From the NCBI GenBank assembly GCA_030428405.1, contig JAUIEH010000187.1, positions 1-6,060 of the forward strand: a stretch of 6,060 bases of DNA. Reading direction: 5' to 3'. The stretch is from Alphaproteobacteria bacterium. Its GTDB lineage: Bacteria > Pseudomonadota > Alphaproteobacteria > Caulobacterales > Maricaulaceae. The notes beneath the pieces were generated by a model. That model made no database searches. It saw only the letters and a list, made by a program, of their open reading frames with translations, and was not told the DNA's origin. The position numbers were made by a program, and so were the translations under genes. Numbering within the stretch: the stretch's first letter is position 1; each line of letters starts with the position of its first letter. Below, piece by piece: positions 1-5,947 of this stretch.

Positions 1-453
1 GAAGTTTCGGACGCGAAAATTCGCTTCACGGTCGGGCGCGCCATTCTGACTTCGAAGCTTATTGATGGTTCGTTCCCGGACTATGAGCGCGTCATCCCGA
101 AGGGCAATGAGAAGATCCTTCTGCTCGACAATAAGATCTTCGCTGAAGCGGTCGATCGCGTGGCGACCATCTCGGCGGAGAAGACGCGCTCGGTGAAGCT
201 GTCCGTCGGGGAAGACCGGCTCGTGCTCGCGGTTCACAATCCGGAGAATGGTCAGGCGACGGAAGAGTTGTCGGTCGAGTTCTCCGAAGACCCGCTCGAA
301 ATCGGTTTCAACGCGCGCTATTTGCTCGACGTCGCCCAGCAGATTGAAGGCGGCGAAGCGGAGTTCCGCTTTGCTGACGCCGCATCGCCGACCCTGATCC
401 TCGACCGGTCCGACGAGCATGTTCGCTATGTTTTGATGCCGTTGCGGGTGTGA
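1..453 (+). CDS. dnaN: DNA polymerase III beta subunit (sliding clamp), C-terminal part
   Basis: This is the 3' portion of the gene for the ring-shaped sliding clamp that tethers DNA polymerase III to the template. The reading frame is open from base 1, so the start lies outside the window. The 150 residues present correspond to roughly the last 40% of a clamp of about 370 residues, that is the end of domain 2 and domain 3. Two hallmarks are visible: the segment LIDGSFPDYERVIP near the left edge, which matches the conserved LVDGxFPDYxRV(I/L)P motif, and the C-terminus YVLMPLRV, matching the usual MPMR(L/V) tail that helps form the peptide-binding pocket. The stop codon TGA (451-453) overlaps the recF GTG start as GTGA, which points to translational coupling. 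Composition matches the neighbours. The identification is secure; only the N-terminus is missing. Confidence 0.97.
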   Translation, partial: EVSDAKIRFTVGRAILTSKLIDGSFPDYERVIPKGNEKILLLDNKIFAEAVDRVATISAEKTRSVKLSVGEDRLVLAVHNPENGQATEELSVEFSEDPLEIGFNARYLLDVAQQIEGGEAEFRFADAASPTLILDRSDEHVRYVLMPLRV

Positions 454-1601
454 CGCAGCCGCGGCGGGCGCTGACGCGCGTCCAGCTGAACAATTTCCGC
501 AATTACCGGACCGCCGAGTTGGATTTGTCCGCGCGACCGGTCGTGCTGATCGGTCCCAATGGCGCCGGCAAGACCAATTTCATCGAGGCGGTCTCGTGTC
601 TCGCACCCGGTCGCGGTCTGCGCCGGGCGACCACGGAGGATTTGCGTCGGCGCGCGCCAGGGGAAGAGAGCGACGAGGCCGCAGGCCCCTGGGCCGTCTC
701 GGTCCATCTGAATGCTGACGGCGAGACGAAACGCATTGGCGTCGGGCAGGACCCCTCAGGGCCATCGCGCCGCATCGTGCGCATAGACGGCGAGACCGCG
801 ACCCAAACCGAGCTTGGCCGCATGGTGCGCGTGGTCTGGCTGACGCCGGCGCAGGACCGCTTGTTTGCGGGTCCGCGTGGTGAGCGGTTGCGTTTCTTCG
901 ACCGGCTGACGCTTGCGCTCGCCGGCGATCACGGGACCAACGCGAATGCGTATGAGCGCGCCATGCGGGAACGTTCGCGCCTTCTGGAGGATGGTCGCGC
1001 GGACGCCGCCTGGCTCGACGGTCTGGAGCGCGAAATGGCGCAGCGCGGCGCGGCGATGGCGGTCGCGCGCGCCGACATGCTGCAGCGGCTGCAGACCGCG
1101 ATTGATGCGCGGCCCGACGGCGCTTTTCCCAAGGCCGATCTCGCGCTGTCCGGTGCGCTGGAGGAGGCGCTGGCGGGCGGGGAGGACGCCCAGCTCGTCG
1201 AAAGCGATTTCCAGCACGAACTCCGCGACAAGCGCCGCCGCGACGCAGCGGCTGGGCGCGCTTTGTCTGGGCCGCATCGCAGCGACCTGGTGGCCGTACA
1301 CCGAGTCAAGGGACTGGCGGCGAGTGATTGTTCGACCGGGGAGCAAAAGGCGCTCTTGGTCGGGCTCGCTTTGGCGCATGCGCGCGCGCTTGAGGACGCC
1401 GCGCGCGCGGCCGGACCGCTTTTGCTCCTGGATGAAGCCGTCGCCCATCTCGACGCCGACCGGCGCGCCGCGCTCGCCGAGGAGATCGCAGCGCTCGCCG
1501 GTCAGGCCTGGCTGACGGGAACGGACCGCGATTTATTCGCTCCGTTCTCCGACATCGCCCAATTCATCCGTGTAGCGGATGGATGCGCCGAAGCCGACTA
1601 G
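450..1601 (+). CDS. recF: DNA replication/repair protein RecF
   Basis: RecF is a cytosolic SMC-like ABC ATPase that binds gapped DNA and, with RecO and RecR, helps load RecA. The 383-residue product is close to the family's usual 360-380. Motifs seen in order are: N-terminal LNNFRNY (about 13-19); Walker A GPNGAGKT (35-42); GPHRSDL (274-280), the RecF-typical GPHRxDL block; ABC signature STGEQK (295-300); Walker B LLLLDE (324-329), followed by the D-loop AHLD (332-335). All ATPase elements are intact. The start is GTG at 450-452, overlapping the dnaN stop by four bases. No Shine-Dalgarno sequence precedes it, so translation probably depends on ribosomes finishing dnaN. In many bacteria gyrB follows recF. 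Here recF instead runs tail to tail into hisS with six bases between the stops. Confidence 0.97.
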   Translation: MTQPRRALTRVQLNNFRNYRTAELDLSARPVVLIGPNGAGKTNFIEAVSCLAPGRGLRRATTEDLRRRAPGEESDEAAGPWAVSVHLNADGETKRIGVGQDPSGPSRRIVRIDGETATQTELGRMVRVVWLTPAQDRLFAGPRGERLRFFDRLTLALAGDHGTNANAYERAMRERSRLLEDGRADAAWLDGLEREMAQRGAAMAVARADMLQRLQTAIDARPDGAFPKADLALSGALEEALAGGEDAQLVESDFQHELRDKRRRDAAAGRALSGPHRSDLVAVHRVKGLAASDCSTGEQKALLVGLALAHARALEDAARAAGPLLLLDEAVAHLDADRRAALAEEIAALAGQAWLTGTDRDLFAPFSDIAQFIRVADGCAEAD

Positions 1602-1632
1602 CTCAGGCTAGCGCGTCAGGATTTTCTTGACG
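1598..1632. repeat. Two small adjacent inverted repeats at the recF/hisS convergent junction
   Basis: The first is a perfect 5-bp arm palindrome, CTAGC-TCAG-GCTAG (1598-1611), and it contains both stop codons: recF TAG at 1599-1601 and hisS TAG read on the minus strand at 1608-1610. The second pairs 1614-1620 with 1626-1632 (six Watson-Crick pairs and one G-T) around a 5-base loop ATTTT. It is more stable in the plus-strand RNA, that is at the end of the recF message. Neither is followed by a clear T-run, so this is not a canonical intrinsic terminator. It is the only candidate transcript-end structure at this junction, and part of it lies inside the last codons of hisS. Confidence 0.35.
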
Positions 1633-3077
1633 GCTTCGACCATTTCGCCGCGCCCGGTTTCGAACTGGGCCGGGTTGTCCTTACGCCATTGTTCGTGGTC
1701 GGTGATTTCCGCGGCCACTTTTGCGCCGAGCTTTAAGTCCTTCAGCGTCACGGAGCCGCGCGCGCGTTCATCCTCGCCGATAATGACGGCGACGGGCGCG
1801 TTGCGCCGGTCGGCATATTTCATTTGCGCGCGCATGCCCGAGGCGCCGAGATAAACCTCCGCCGCCACGCCTTCAGCGCGCAGCATCTGTGCCACGGCGA
1901 AGTAATCCGCCATCTGGTCGCGGTCGAGCGCGAGGACGACGACCGGTCCGCTCGTCTCGATCCCGCTGTCGCGACCAAGCTCGCGCAGCGCGGCGGTCAA
2001 ACGGCTGACGCCGACGGAAAAGCCTGTGGCGGGCACGCGCTCGCCGGTGAAGCGCGCGACCAGATCGTCATAGCGACCGCCGCCCCCGATCGAGCCCAAG
2101 GAGACGGGCGCGCCGCCGTCGGCTGCAGGCAGGGTCAGCTCGGCTTCAAACACCGCGCCTGTGTAATATTCCAGTCCACGGACGATGGATGGGTCAAAGC
2201 GCGCAATGTCGTCGCCGACGCCGAGCGCCGACAGGATGTCGTGAATGGCCGAGAGTTCCTCTACGCCGGCCCGGCCTTCCGCGCTGTCGCCGACAAGCTC
2301 GGCGAGGCGGGCGAGCGTTTCCTCGCGCCCGCCGCGTTCGGCCTGAACGAATTCCAGGATCTTCGCGATGGCGCCGGTATCGAGCCCCGCGCCCGGCGTG
2401 AAGTCGCCCGATTCATCCTTGCGGCCCTTGCCGAGCAATTGCTCCACGCCGTCCACGCCGAGGCGGTCAAGCTTATCGACAGCGCGCGCGACCGTCATGC
2501 CCGCGCGGTCAATGTCGCCGCCCGAGAGGCCGATGCTCTCCATGACGCCGTTGAGAATGCGCCGGCTCGACAGGCGCAGACCGAAGCCCCCATCGGGAAG
2601 TCCGATTGCGGTCAGCGCTTCAGCGGCCATCGCGACGATTTCGGCGTCGCCTGCGGCCTGCGCCACGCCGACCGTATCGGCGTCACACTGCGTGAACTGA
2701 CGAAAGCGGCCAGGCCCCGGCTTTTCATTGCGCCAGACAGGACCGGTCTGCCAGCGCCGATAGGGCTTGGCGAGCGAGGTCCAGTTCTCCGCGGCAAAGC
2801 GGGCGAGCGGGGCGGTGAGGTCGTAGCGCAGGCTCAGCCAGCGCTCATCGTCATCCTGCAGGGAGAAGACGCCTGCATTGGGCCGGTCCTGATCGGGCAG
2901 GTGCTTGCCGAGCGCATCTGAAAACTCGAACGCGCCTGTTTCAAGGCGCTCAAAGCCCCAGCGCTCATAAACCGCGCCGACGGTCGAAACGACATATTCC
3001 TCGAGCGCGACGTCTTCGCCGCGCCGGTCGATAATGCCGCGCGGCTTGGCGGCCGCGACTAGATCTTGCGAACTCAT
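1608..3077 (-). CDS. hisS: Histidyl-tRNA synthetase (alphaproteobacterial type)
   Basis: This cytosolic class II synthetase attaches histidine to tRNA-His using ATP. The 489-residue product is longer than the E. coli enzyme (about 424). Visible landmarks are: RYDLTAPLARF (84-94); motif 2 with WRNEKPGPGRFRQFTQCDAD (115-134); the histidine-specific HisA block VRGLEYYTGAVFE (299-311) with catalytic Arg300; HisB GSIGGGGRYDDLV (328-340); motif 3 TGFSVGVSRL (351-360) with Arg359; and an anticodon-binding domain from about 377 that includes KYADRRNAPVAVIIGEDE. The RNEKPGPGRFRQF loop differs from the E. coli-type loop and matches the divergent alphaproteobacterial class. ATG at 3075-3077 is the only plausible start because the conserved N-terminus follows at once, but the ribosome site is weak and lies in a palindrome (3083-3097). 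It probably shares a message with the lyase gene 75 bases upstream. Confidence 0.98.
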   Translation of the reverse strand: MSSQDLVAAAKPRGIIDRRGEDVALEEYVVSTVGAVYERWGFERLETGAFEFSDALGKHLPDQDRPNAGVFSLQDDDERWLSLRYDLTAPLARFAAENWTSLAKPYRRWQTGPVWRNEKPGPGRFRQFTQCDADTVGVAQAAGDAEIVAMAAEALTAIGLPDGGFGLRLSSRRILNGVMESIGLSGGDIDRAGMTVARAVDKLDRLGVDGVEQLLGKGRKDESGDFTPGAGLDTGAIAKILEFVQAERGGREETLARLAELVGDSAEGRAGVEELSAIHDILSALGVGDDIARFDPSIVRGLEYYTGAVFEAELTLPAADGGAPVSLGSIGGGGRYDDLVARFTGERVPATGFSVGVSRLTAALRELGRDSGIETSGPVVVLALDRDQMADYFAVAQMLRAEGVAAEVYLGASGMRAQMKYADRRNAPVAVIIGEDERARGSVTLKDLKLGAKVAAEITDHEQWRKDNPAQFETGRGEMVEAVKKILTR

Positions 3078-3082
3078 GTCTT

Positions 3083-3097
3083 TGTCATCCGATGACA
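3083..3097. promoter_or_regulatory. Perfect 7-bp-arm palindrome in the hisS leader
   Basis: The sequence TGTCATC-C-GATGACA is an exact inverted repeat with a single central base. It ends five bases before the hisS start codon. On the hisS strand the only Shine-Dalgarno-like bases, GGA in CGGATGAC, fall inside the right arm. It could be an operator for a dimeric repressor; the TGT...ACA ends are common among such operators. The one-base centre makes a tight RNA hairpin less likely unless the inner pairs open. No regulator can be named from the sequence. The palindrome is seen directly; its function is inferred. Confidence 0.45.
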
Positions 3098-3152
3098 GAA
3101 GGAAATGCGCGAAGCTTGCGGGGCGCGGAAAGGCGCGATTGCGGCCGACGCC

Positions 3153-4979
3153 TCAGGCGCCGACCGGCATATGGTCGAATGCGTAACCTGACGCCGCAGC
3201 GATCGCGCCGCTGCGCACACGGTCGGCCAGGGCGTTTAAATCGTCGGCGAGCATGCGATCTTCCACCACGGTGGGGAAGGCCTCTTCTATGGCGGTCATC
3301 ACGCGCTCGCAAGGCGCGCTGAGGCGCAGGGCGTCGGCGTCGAAATAGCGCCACCAGACCTCTTCGAAACTGCGTTGCAGCGGCCGGCCGTTCTCGTCGA
3401 TCCGGTCTTCAATCGCGGGCTTGGCGGCGAGAGCGTTGTCGCCGCCGCTTGAGGCCGGCGTGCTCGGGCCAAGCGCGCGCGTCTTGAGATATTGCGTCTC
3501 CCGGCGCACGCGTGCCGCCTGGGCGGTGAAGGCGAGTTCGCAGGCGAGCGACTCCGCCAGCCGCTCGGCGGCGTCATGGGCACGCTGGGCGACATTGCCG
3601 GCCATCGAGACATGGTCTTCCTGGCCGCTGTCGGTAGAGATCGAAAAGAGGTGGGACGGCATTGCCAGCCCGCCGATCCAGTTCGCGAGACCGGATGCGG
3701 AATATTCCACAATCATCAATCCCGAGCTGGTCGAGCGCCGCCGCGCTTCCTGCTCATCGACAGGGCCCGGCGTCTCGCCCGGCCAACGCACTTGTGCGCC
3801 AAGGCCGCGATTGCGCGCCGGGTCGACGAAGCGGTGGCAGCGCGTGCTGGACAACTTGGCCATGACGCCGGCCGCCTGCAGCAATCCGTATGCATCCATG
3901 GCCAGCGGCATGCCGTGGAAATGACCGCCTGATGTGATGGCGTCGATATCGTAGTCCGCGCCCTCGGCGAGCGGCCAGTTGAGGTCGATGGGATTGTCCG
4001 TGACCGAATTGGCTTCGATCTCGAGCGTCGTGATCGCGCGCTCGATCAGGGTCAGGCAAGGTCCCAGGATCTGCGCGGCGCAGCGAAGATTATACGGGTC
4101 CTGAACTTCGCCATCGATGTCAAAATTGCGGTGCAGCTCGCGGATCGGCGATGACGCCATCAGGTCGCCGACCCAGCGCGCGAATGTGACCGAGCCGGGA
4201 TGCGGGCGAAGCGCGTGGAGCGCGGCGGAAAACGGCGTGTCCGAGCCGAACATCACTTGCGCGGCCGACGCCGTGGCGAGTGCGGCCGTCTTGATCGACG
4301 TCAGCATCTTGTCCGCCGCCAGCGCCATCCAGGCCGCCGTGTACTGACAACCATTATTGAGCGCGAGGCCTTCCTTCATGCCGAGCGAGAGCGGTTCAAT
4401 GCCGGCGCGGCGCAAGGCTTCGGCGGCCGGCATGCGCTCTTGTTCGCCATCAGCGGCGCCGAGAAAAGCATCACCCTCGCCGATGAGACACAAGGCGACA
4501 TGGGAGAGGGGGGCGAGATCGCCGCTCGCGGAAACCGAACCAAAGCGCGGCACGACCGGCGTGACGCCGGCGTTGAGGCAGCTGATCAGCGTCTCGACGA
4601 GTTCGGGACGCACGGCGGAACAACCGCGCGCCAGCGAGCGCGCGCGCAACACCATGGTCGCGCGCACGACGTCGCGCGGTGCGGCATCGCCCACGCCGGC
4701 GCTGTGGGAACGGATGAGATTGGTCTGCAGCCGCTCGGCGTCTTCGGTCGAAACGGCTTCGCGCACATTGCTGCCGAAGCCGCGATTGAAGCCGTAGATC
4801 GGCGTGTCGCCGTCCAGCGCCGCGAGCGTTGCTTCGCGCCGGGACTGCATGAGCGCGCGCGCGTCCTCGGAGAACGTGACCCGCGCATCCGCGCGCGCCG
4901 CCGCGATGATGTCGGCCAGGGTGATGTCGAAGCCCGGTCCGGTTTCATGGCTGATCGTAACCTCAGCGGTCGGCGCCAT
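3153..4979 (-). CDS. MIO-type aromatic amino acid ammonia-lyase, histidine ammonia-lyase-like
   Basis: HAL/PAL enzymes remove ammonia from histidine, phenylalanine or tyrosine through an MIO cofactor formed from Ala-Ser-Gly. Here that triad is A151-S152-G153 in SVSASGDLAPLSH. Every active-site residue of Pseudomonas putida HutH has a counterpart: Tyr62, His92, Asn209, Gln293, Tyr296, Arg299, Phe354 and Glu454 (in QEDHVSM) for Tyr53, His83, Asn195, Gln277, Tyr280, Arg283, Phe329 and Glu414. The SH and QEDHVSM motifs favour histidine over Phe or Tyr. Oddities are the 608-residue length against about 510, an extra segment at about 492-548, NRGFG for the usual NTGFG, and GGHFHG for the near-invariant GGNFH. 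No hutU, hutI, hutG or hutC is present in the window, so calling it HutH is premature. ATG at 4979 is chosen because AAGGAG sits eight bases upstream. A longer frame from 5078 would overlap the ZIP gene and lacks a ribosome site. Confidence 0.9.
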   Translation of the reverse strand: MAPTAEVTISHETGPGFDITLADIIAAARADARVTFSEDARALMQSRREATLAALDGDTPIYGFNRGFGSNVREAVSTEDAERLQTNLIRSHSAGVGDAAPRDVVRATMVLRARSLARGCSAVRPELVETLISCLNAGVTPVVPRFGSVSASGDLAPLSHVALCLIGEGDAFLGAADGEQERMPAAEALRRAGIEPLSLGMKEGLALNNGCQYTAAWMALAADKMLTSIKTAALATASAAQVMFGSDTPFSAALHALRPHPGSVTFARWVGDLMASSPIRELHRNFDIDGEVQDPYNLRCAAQILGPCLTLIERAITTLEIEANSVTDNPIDLNWPLAEGADYDIDAITSGGHFHGMPLAMDAYGLLQAAGVMAKLSSTRCHRFVDPARNRGLGAQVRWPGETPGPVDEQEARRRSTSSGLMIVEYSASGLANWIGGLAMPSHLFSISTDSGQEDHVSMAGNVAQRAHDAAERLAESLACELAFTAQAARVRRETQYLKTRALGPSTPASSGGDNALAAKPAIEDRIDENGRPLQRSFEEVWWRYFDADALRLSAPCERVMTAIEEAFPTVVEDRMLADDLNALADRVRSGAIAAASGYAFDHMPVGA

Positions 4980-4987
4980 TGCGCGCG

Positions 4988-4993
4988 CTCCTT
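4988..4993 (-). promoter_or_regulatory. Ribosome binding site of the lyase gene
   Basis: AAGGAG on the minus strand, eight bases before ATG at 4979, is a near-ideal Shine-Dalgarno sequence. It decides the start of the lyase gene in favour of MAPTAEV over the ATG 99 bases further upstream (5078), which has no such site. Confidence 0.85.
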
Positions 4994-5026
4994 CATGTCG
5001 CTGATGTGAGAAGCAAAAGCGCTTGT

Positions 5027-5038
5027 CGCCGATCGGCG
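5027..5038. repeat. Perfect 12-bp palindrome between the ZIP and lyase genes
   Basis: CGCCGATCGGCG is an exact palindrome starting eight bases beyond the ZIP stop codon (minus-strand direction). It can fold as a 4-bp GC stem with a GATC loop. A second small palindrome, AAGCGCTT, follows at about 5017-5024, then TTTT runs on. This is too weak for a confident terminator, but it could slow polymerase or shape the mRNA between the two genes. Confidence 0.3.
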
Positions 5039-5046
5039 CGGAGCGA

Positions 5047-5811
5047 TCAATGCGCGGCGGCAAGACCGCCGGTTTCATGGCCGATGCCGAACAGGACGAG
5101 ACCGAGCGCCGACATGACCCCGAGTCCTAAGGCCGGCAGCGAGAGGCGGGCGGGTTCGTGTTCGACATGGGGCAGCAAATGGCCGGCGCCCACATAGAGC
5201 AGGACGCCGGCGGCGACGGCGAAGGAATCGCCCAGAGCGTCGGGTCCCAGAAGCGCGACGAACGGCTCGGCGACAATCGCGCCCAGCGGTGTGGTCACTG
5301 CGGCGGCGAGAAAGGCGAGCACGAAAGCCGTCCGTGCGCTCAGTCCGCCCGCGCGCAAAAGGGCGAAGGTGATTACGCCCTCAGGAAACTCATGCAGGAT
5401 CAGGCCAAGCGTGGTCACCGCGCCAGCGGCGAAGCTGACTGAAAACGTCACCGTATAGACGACGCCGTCGATGAAGGAATGCAGCGCGATGGCCAGCATC
5501 GGCGTCAGGCCGACGGCGAGCTCGGGCCGGCCATGGGCGTGCGCGACGCCGTGAATGCCGCGATTGACGACAAAGGCCGAAACAAAGCCGGTGAGCAGCA
5601 GCACGGGCGCGCGCGGGCTGGAATGCACGGCTTCAGGCAAGAGATGCAGCAGCGCTGCGCCGATGATTGCGCCGGCGGCGAAAGCGGCGAACAGCTTGGA
5701 TTGCTGCAATACCCAGCTGCCGCGCCAGGCGGCTGCGACCAGGCCCGTCGTCGTGATGGCGGCCGCGGCCAGGCTGAAGGCCAGCGGCGCAATGAAGCTT
5801 TCGTCGAACAC
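5047..5811 (-). CDS. ZIP-family divalent metal transporter (zinc uptake likely)
   Basis: ZIP proteins carry Zn2+ and sometimes Fe2+ or Mn2+ into the cytosol across the inner membrane. The 254-residue product shows eight hydrophobic segments, at about 9-29, 39-58, 69-84, 101-121, 127-150, 161-183, 196-214 and 225-244. The two metal-site helices are clear: HSFIDG (111-116) in segment 4 and HEFPEG (140-145) in segment 5, giving His111, Asp115, His140, Glu141 and Glu144 as ligands. A histidine-bearing loop (His87, His91, His93) precedes segment 4, as in many ZIPs. The start is GTG at 5809-5811 (MFDESF), with a G-run a few bases upstream as a weak ribosome site. It resembles GufA/ZupT-type ZIPs; the exact metal cannot be read from the sequence. 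A Zur-like site 23 bases upstream supports zinc. It is the first gene of the probable ZIP-lyase-hisS group. Confidence 0.93.
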   Translation of the reverse strand: MFDESFIAPLAFSLAAAAITTTGLVAAAWRGSWVLQQSKLFAAFAAGAIIGAALLHLLPEAVHSSPRAPVLLLTGFVSAFVVNRGIHGVAHAHGRPELAVGLTPMLAIALHSFIDGVVYTVTFSVSFAAGAVTTLGLILHEFPEGVITFALLRAGGLSARTAFVLAFLAAAVTTPLGAIVAEPFVALLGPDALGDSFAVAAGVLLYVGAGHLLPHVEHEPARLSLPALGLGVMSALGLVLFGIGHETGGLAAAH

Positions 5812-5834
5812 GACCGGCCCCCGCTTGTGCGTGC

Positions 5835-5847
5835 GTTATATTGTAAC
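5835..5847. promoter_or_regulatory. Candidate Zur (zinc repressor) operator upstream of the ZIP gene
   Basis: GTTATATTGTAAC matches the core of the classical gammaproteobacterial Zur box, GTTATANTATAAC, at 12 of 13 positions including the free centre; the mismatch is G for A at 5843. The outer arms GTTA/TAAC are exact. The flanking bases (GC left, AA right) fit the longer consensus only in part. Its position, 23 bases before the ZIP start codon and on top of the likely -10 element, is right for repression, and the target gene type fits zinc control. The alphaproteobacterial Zur consensus differs among groups, so this is a strong candidate and not a certain assignment. No zur gene is in the window. 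Confidence 0.55.
5840..5845 (-). promoter_or_regulatory. Likely -10 element for the ZIP gene
   Basis: TACAAT on the minus strand differs from TATAAT at one base and lies in the only AT-rich patch of the intergenic region. TATAAC (5835-5840), overlapping it by one base, is an alternative. No good -35 element is visible at 16-18 bases. Either choice gives a short leader of about 15-25 bases and overlaps the Zur-like site. Confidence 0.4.
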
Positions 5848-5857
5848 AAATGCGTCC

Positions 5858-5885
5858 CGCGCCAGTGCTGATTGCTGCTGGCGCG
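5858..5885. repeat. 8-bp GC-rich inverted repeat upstream of the ZIP promoter
   Basis: CGCGCCAG (5858-5865) pairs perfectly with CTGGCGCG (5878-5885) around a 12-base loop that itself holds a GCTG-ATT-GCTG direct repeat. It lies 62-90 bases beyond the stop of the gene entering from the right edge. In that gene's direction it is followed by GGGACGCATTTGTT, which has only a weak T content. It could be a poor intrinsic terminator for that gene, insulating the ZIP promoter, or a structured site next to the -35 region. The arms are certain; the role is not. Confidence 0.4.
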
Positions 5886-5947
5886 CATTCGGCGGGCTCT
5901 GGCCTGACCGGAATTGTGGACAGCGCAGATTCTGGGCGCGGCTGCGC

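Noticed and set aside
756..1448. 230-codon open frame on the minus strand opposite recF
   Set aside because: It is antisense to the ATPase core of recF, with no family resemblance and composition typical of a shadow.
1824..2921. 365-codon open frame on the plus strand opposite hisS
   Set aside because: It lies wholly antisense to hisS, whose motifs are unambiguous. Its product has no recognisable domain and is the expected shadow of GC-rich codons.
3149..3159. Small hairpin CGCC-TGA-GGCG with the lyase stop codon in its loop
   Set aside because: A four-pair stem with a three-base loop and no T-run is too small to be a terminator and common by chance in GC-rich DNA.
4200..5009. 269-codon open frame on the plus strand opposite the lyase gene
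   Set aside because: The Arg- and Gly-rich translation has no motif, and the opposite strand encodes the conserved lyase through the same bases.
4980..5078. Longer N-terminus of the lyase (start at 5078, 33 extra residues)
   Set aside because: There is no ribosome site at 5078, it overlaps the ZIP coding end, and an excellent AAGGAG is correctly spaced before the ATG at 4979.
5915..5923. DnaA-box-like CTGTCCACA (minus strand)
   Set aside because: It is a single copy with two mismatches to TTATCCACA and no cluster or AT-rich unwinding region, so it does not support an origin despite dnaN being nearby.
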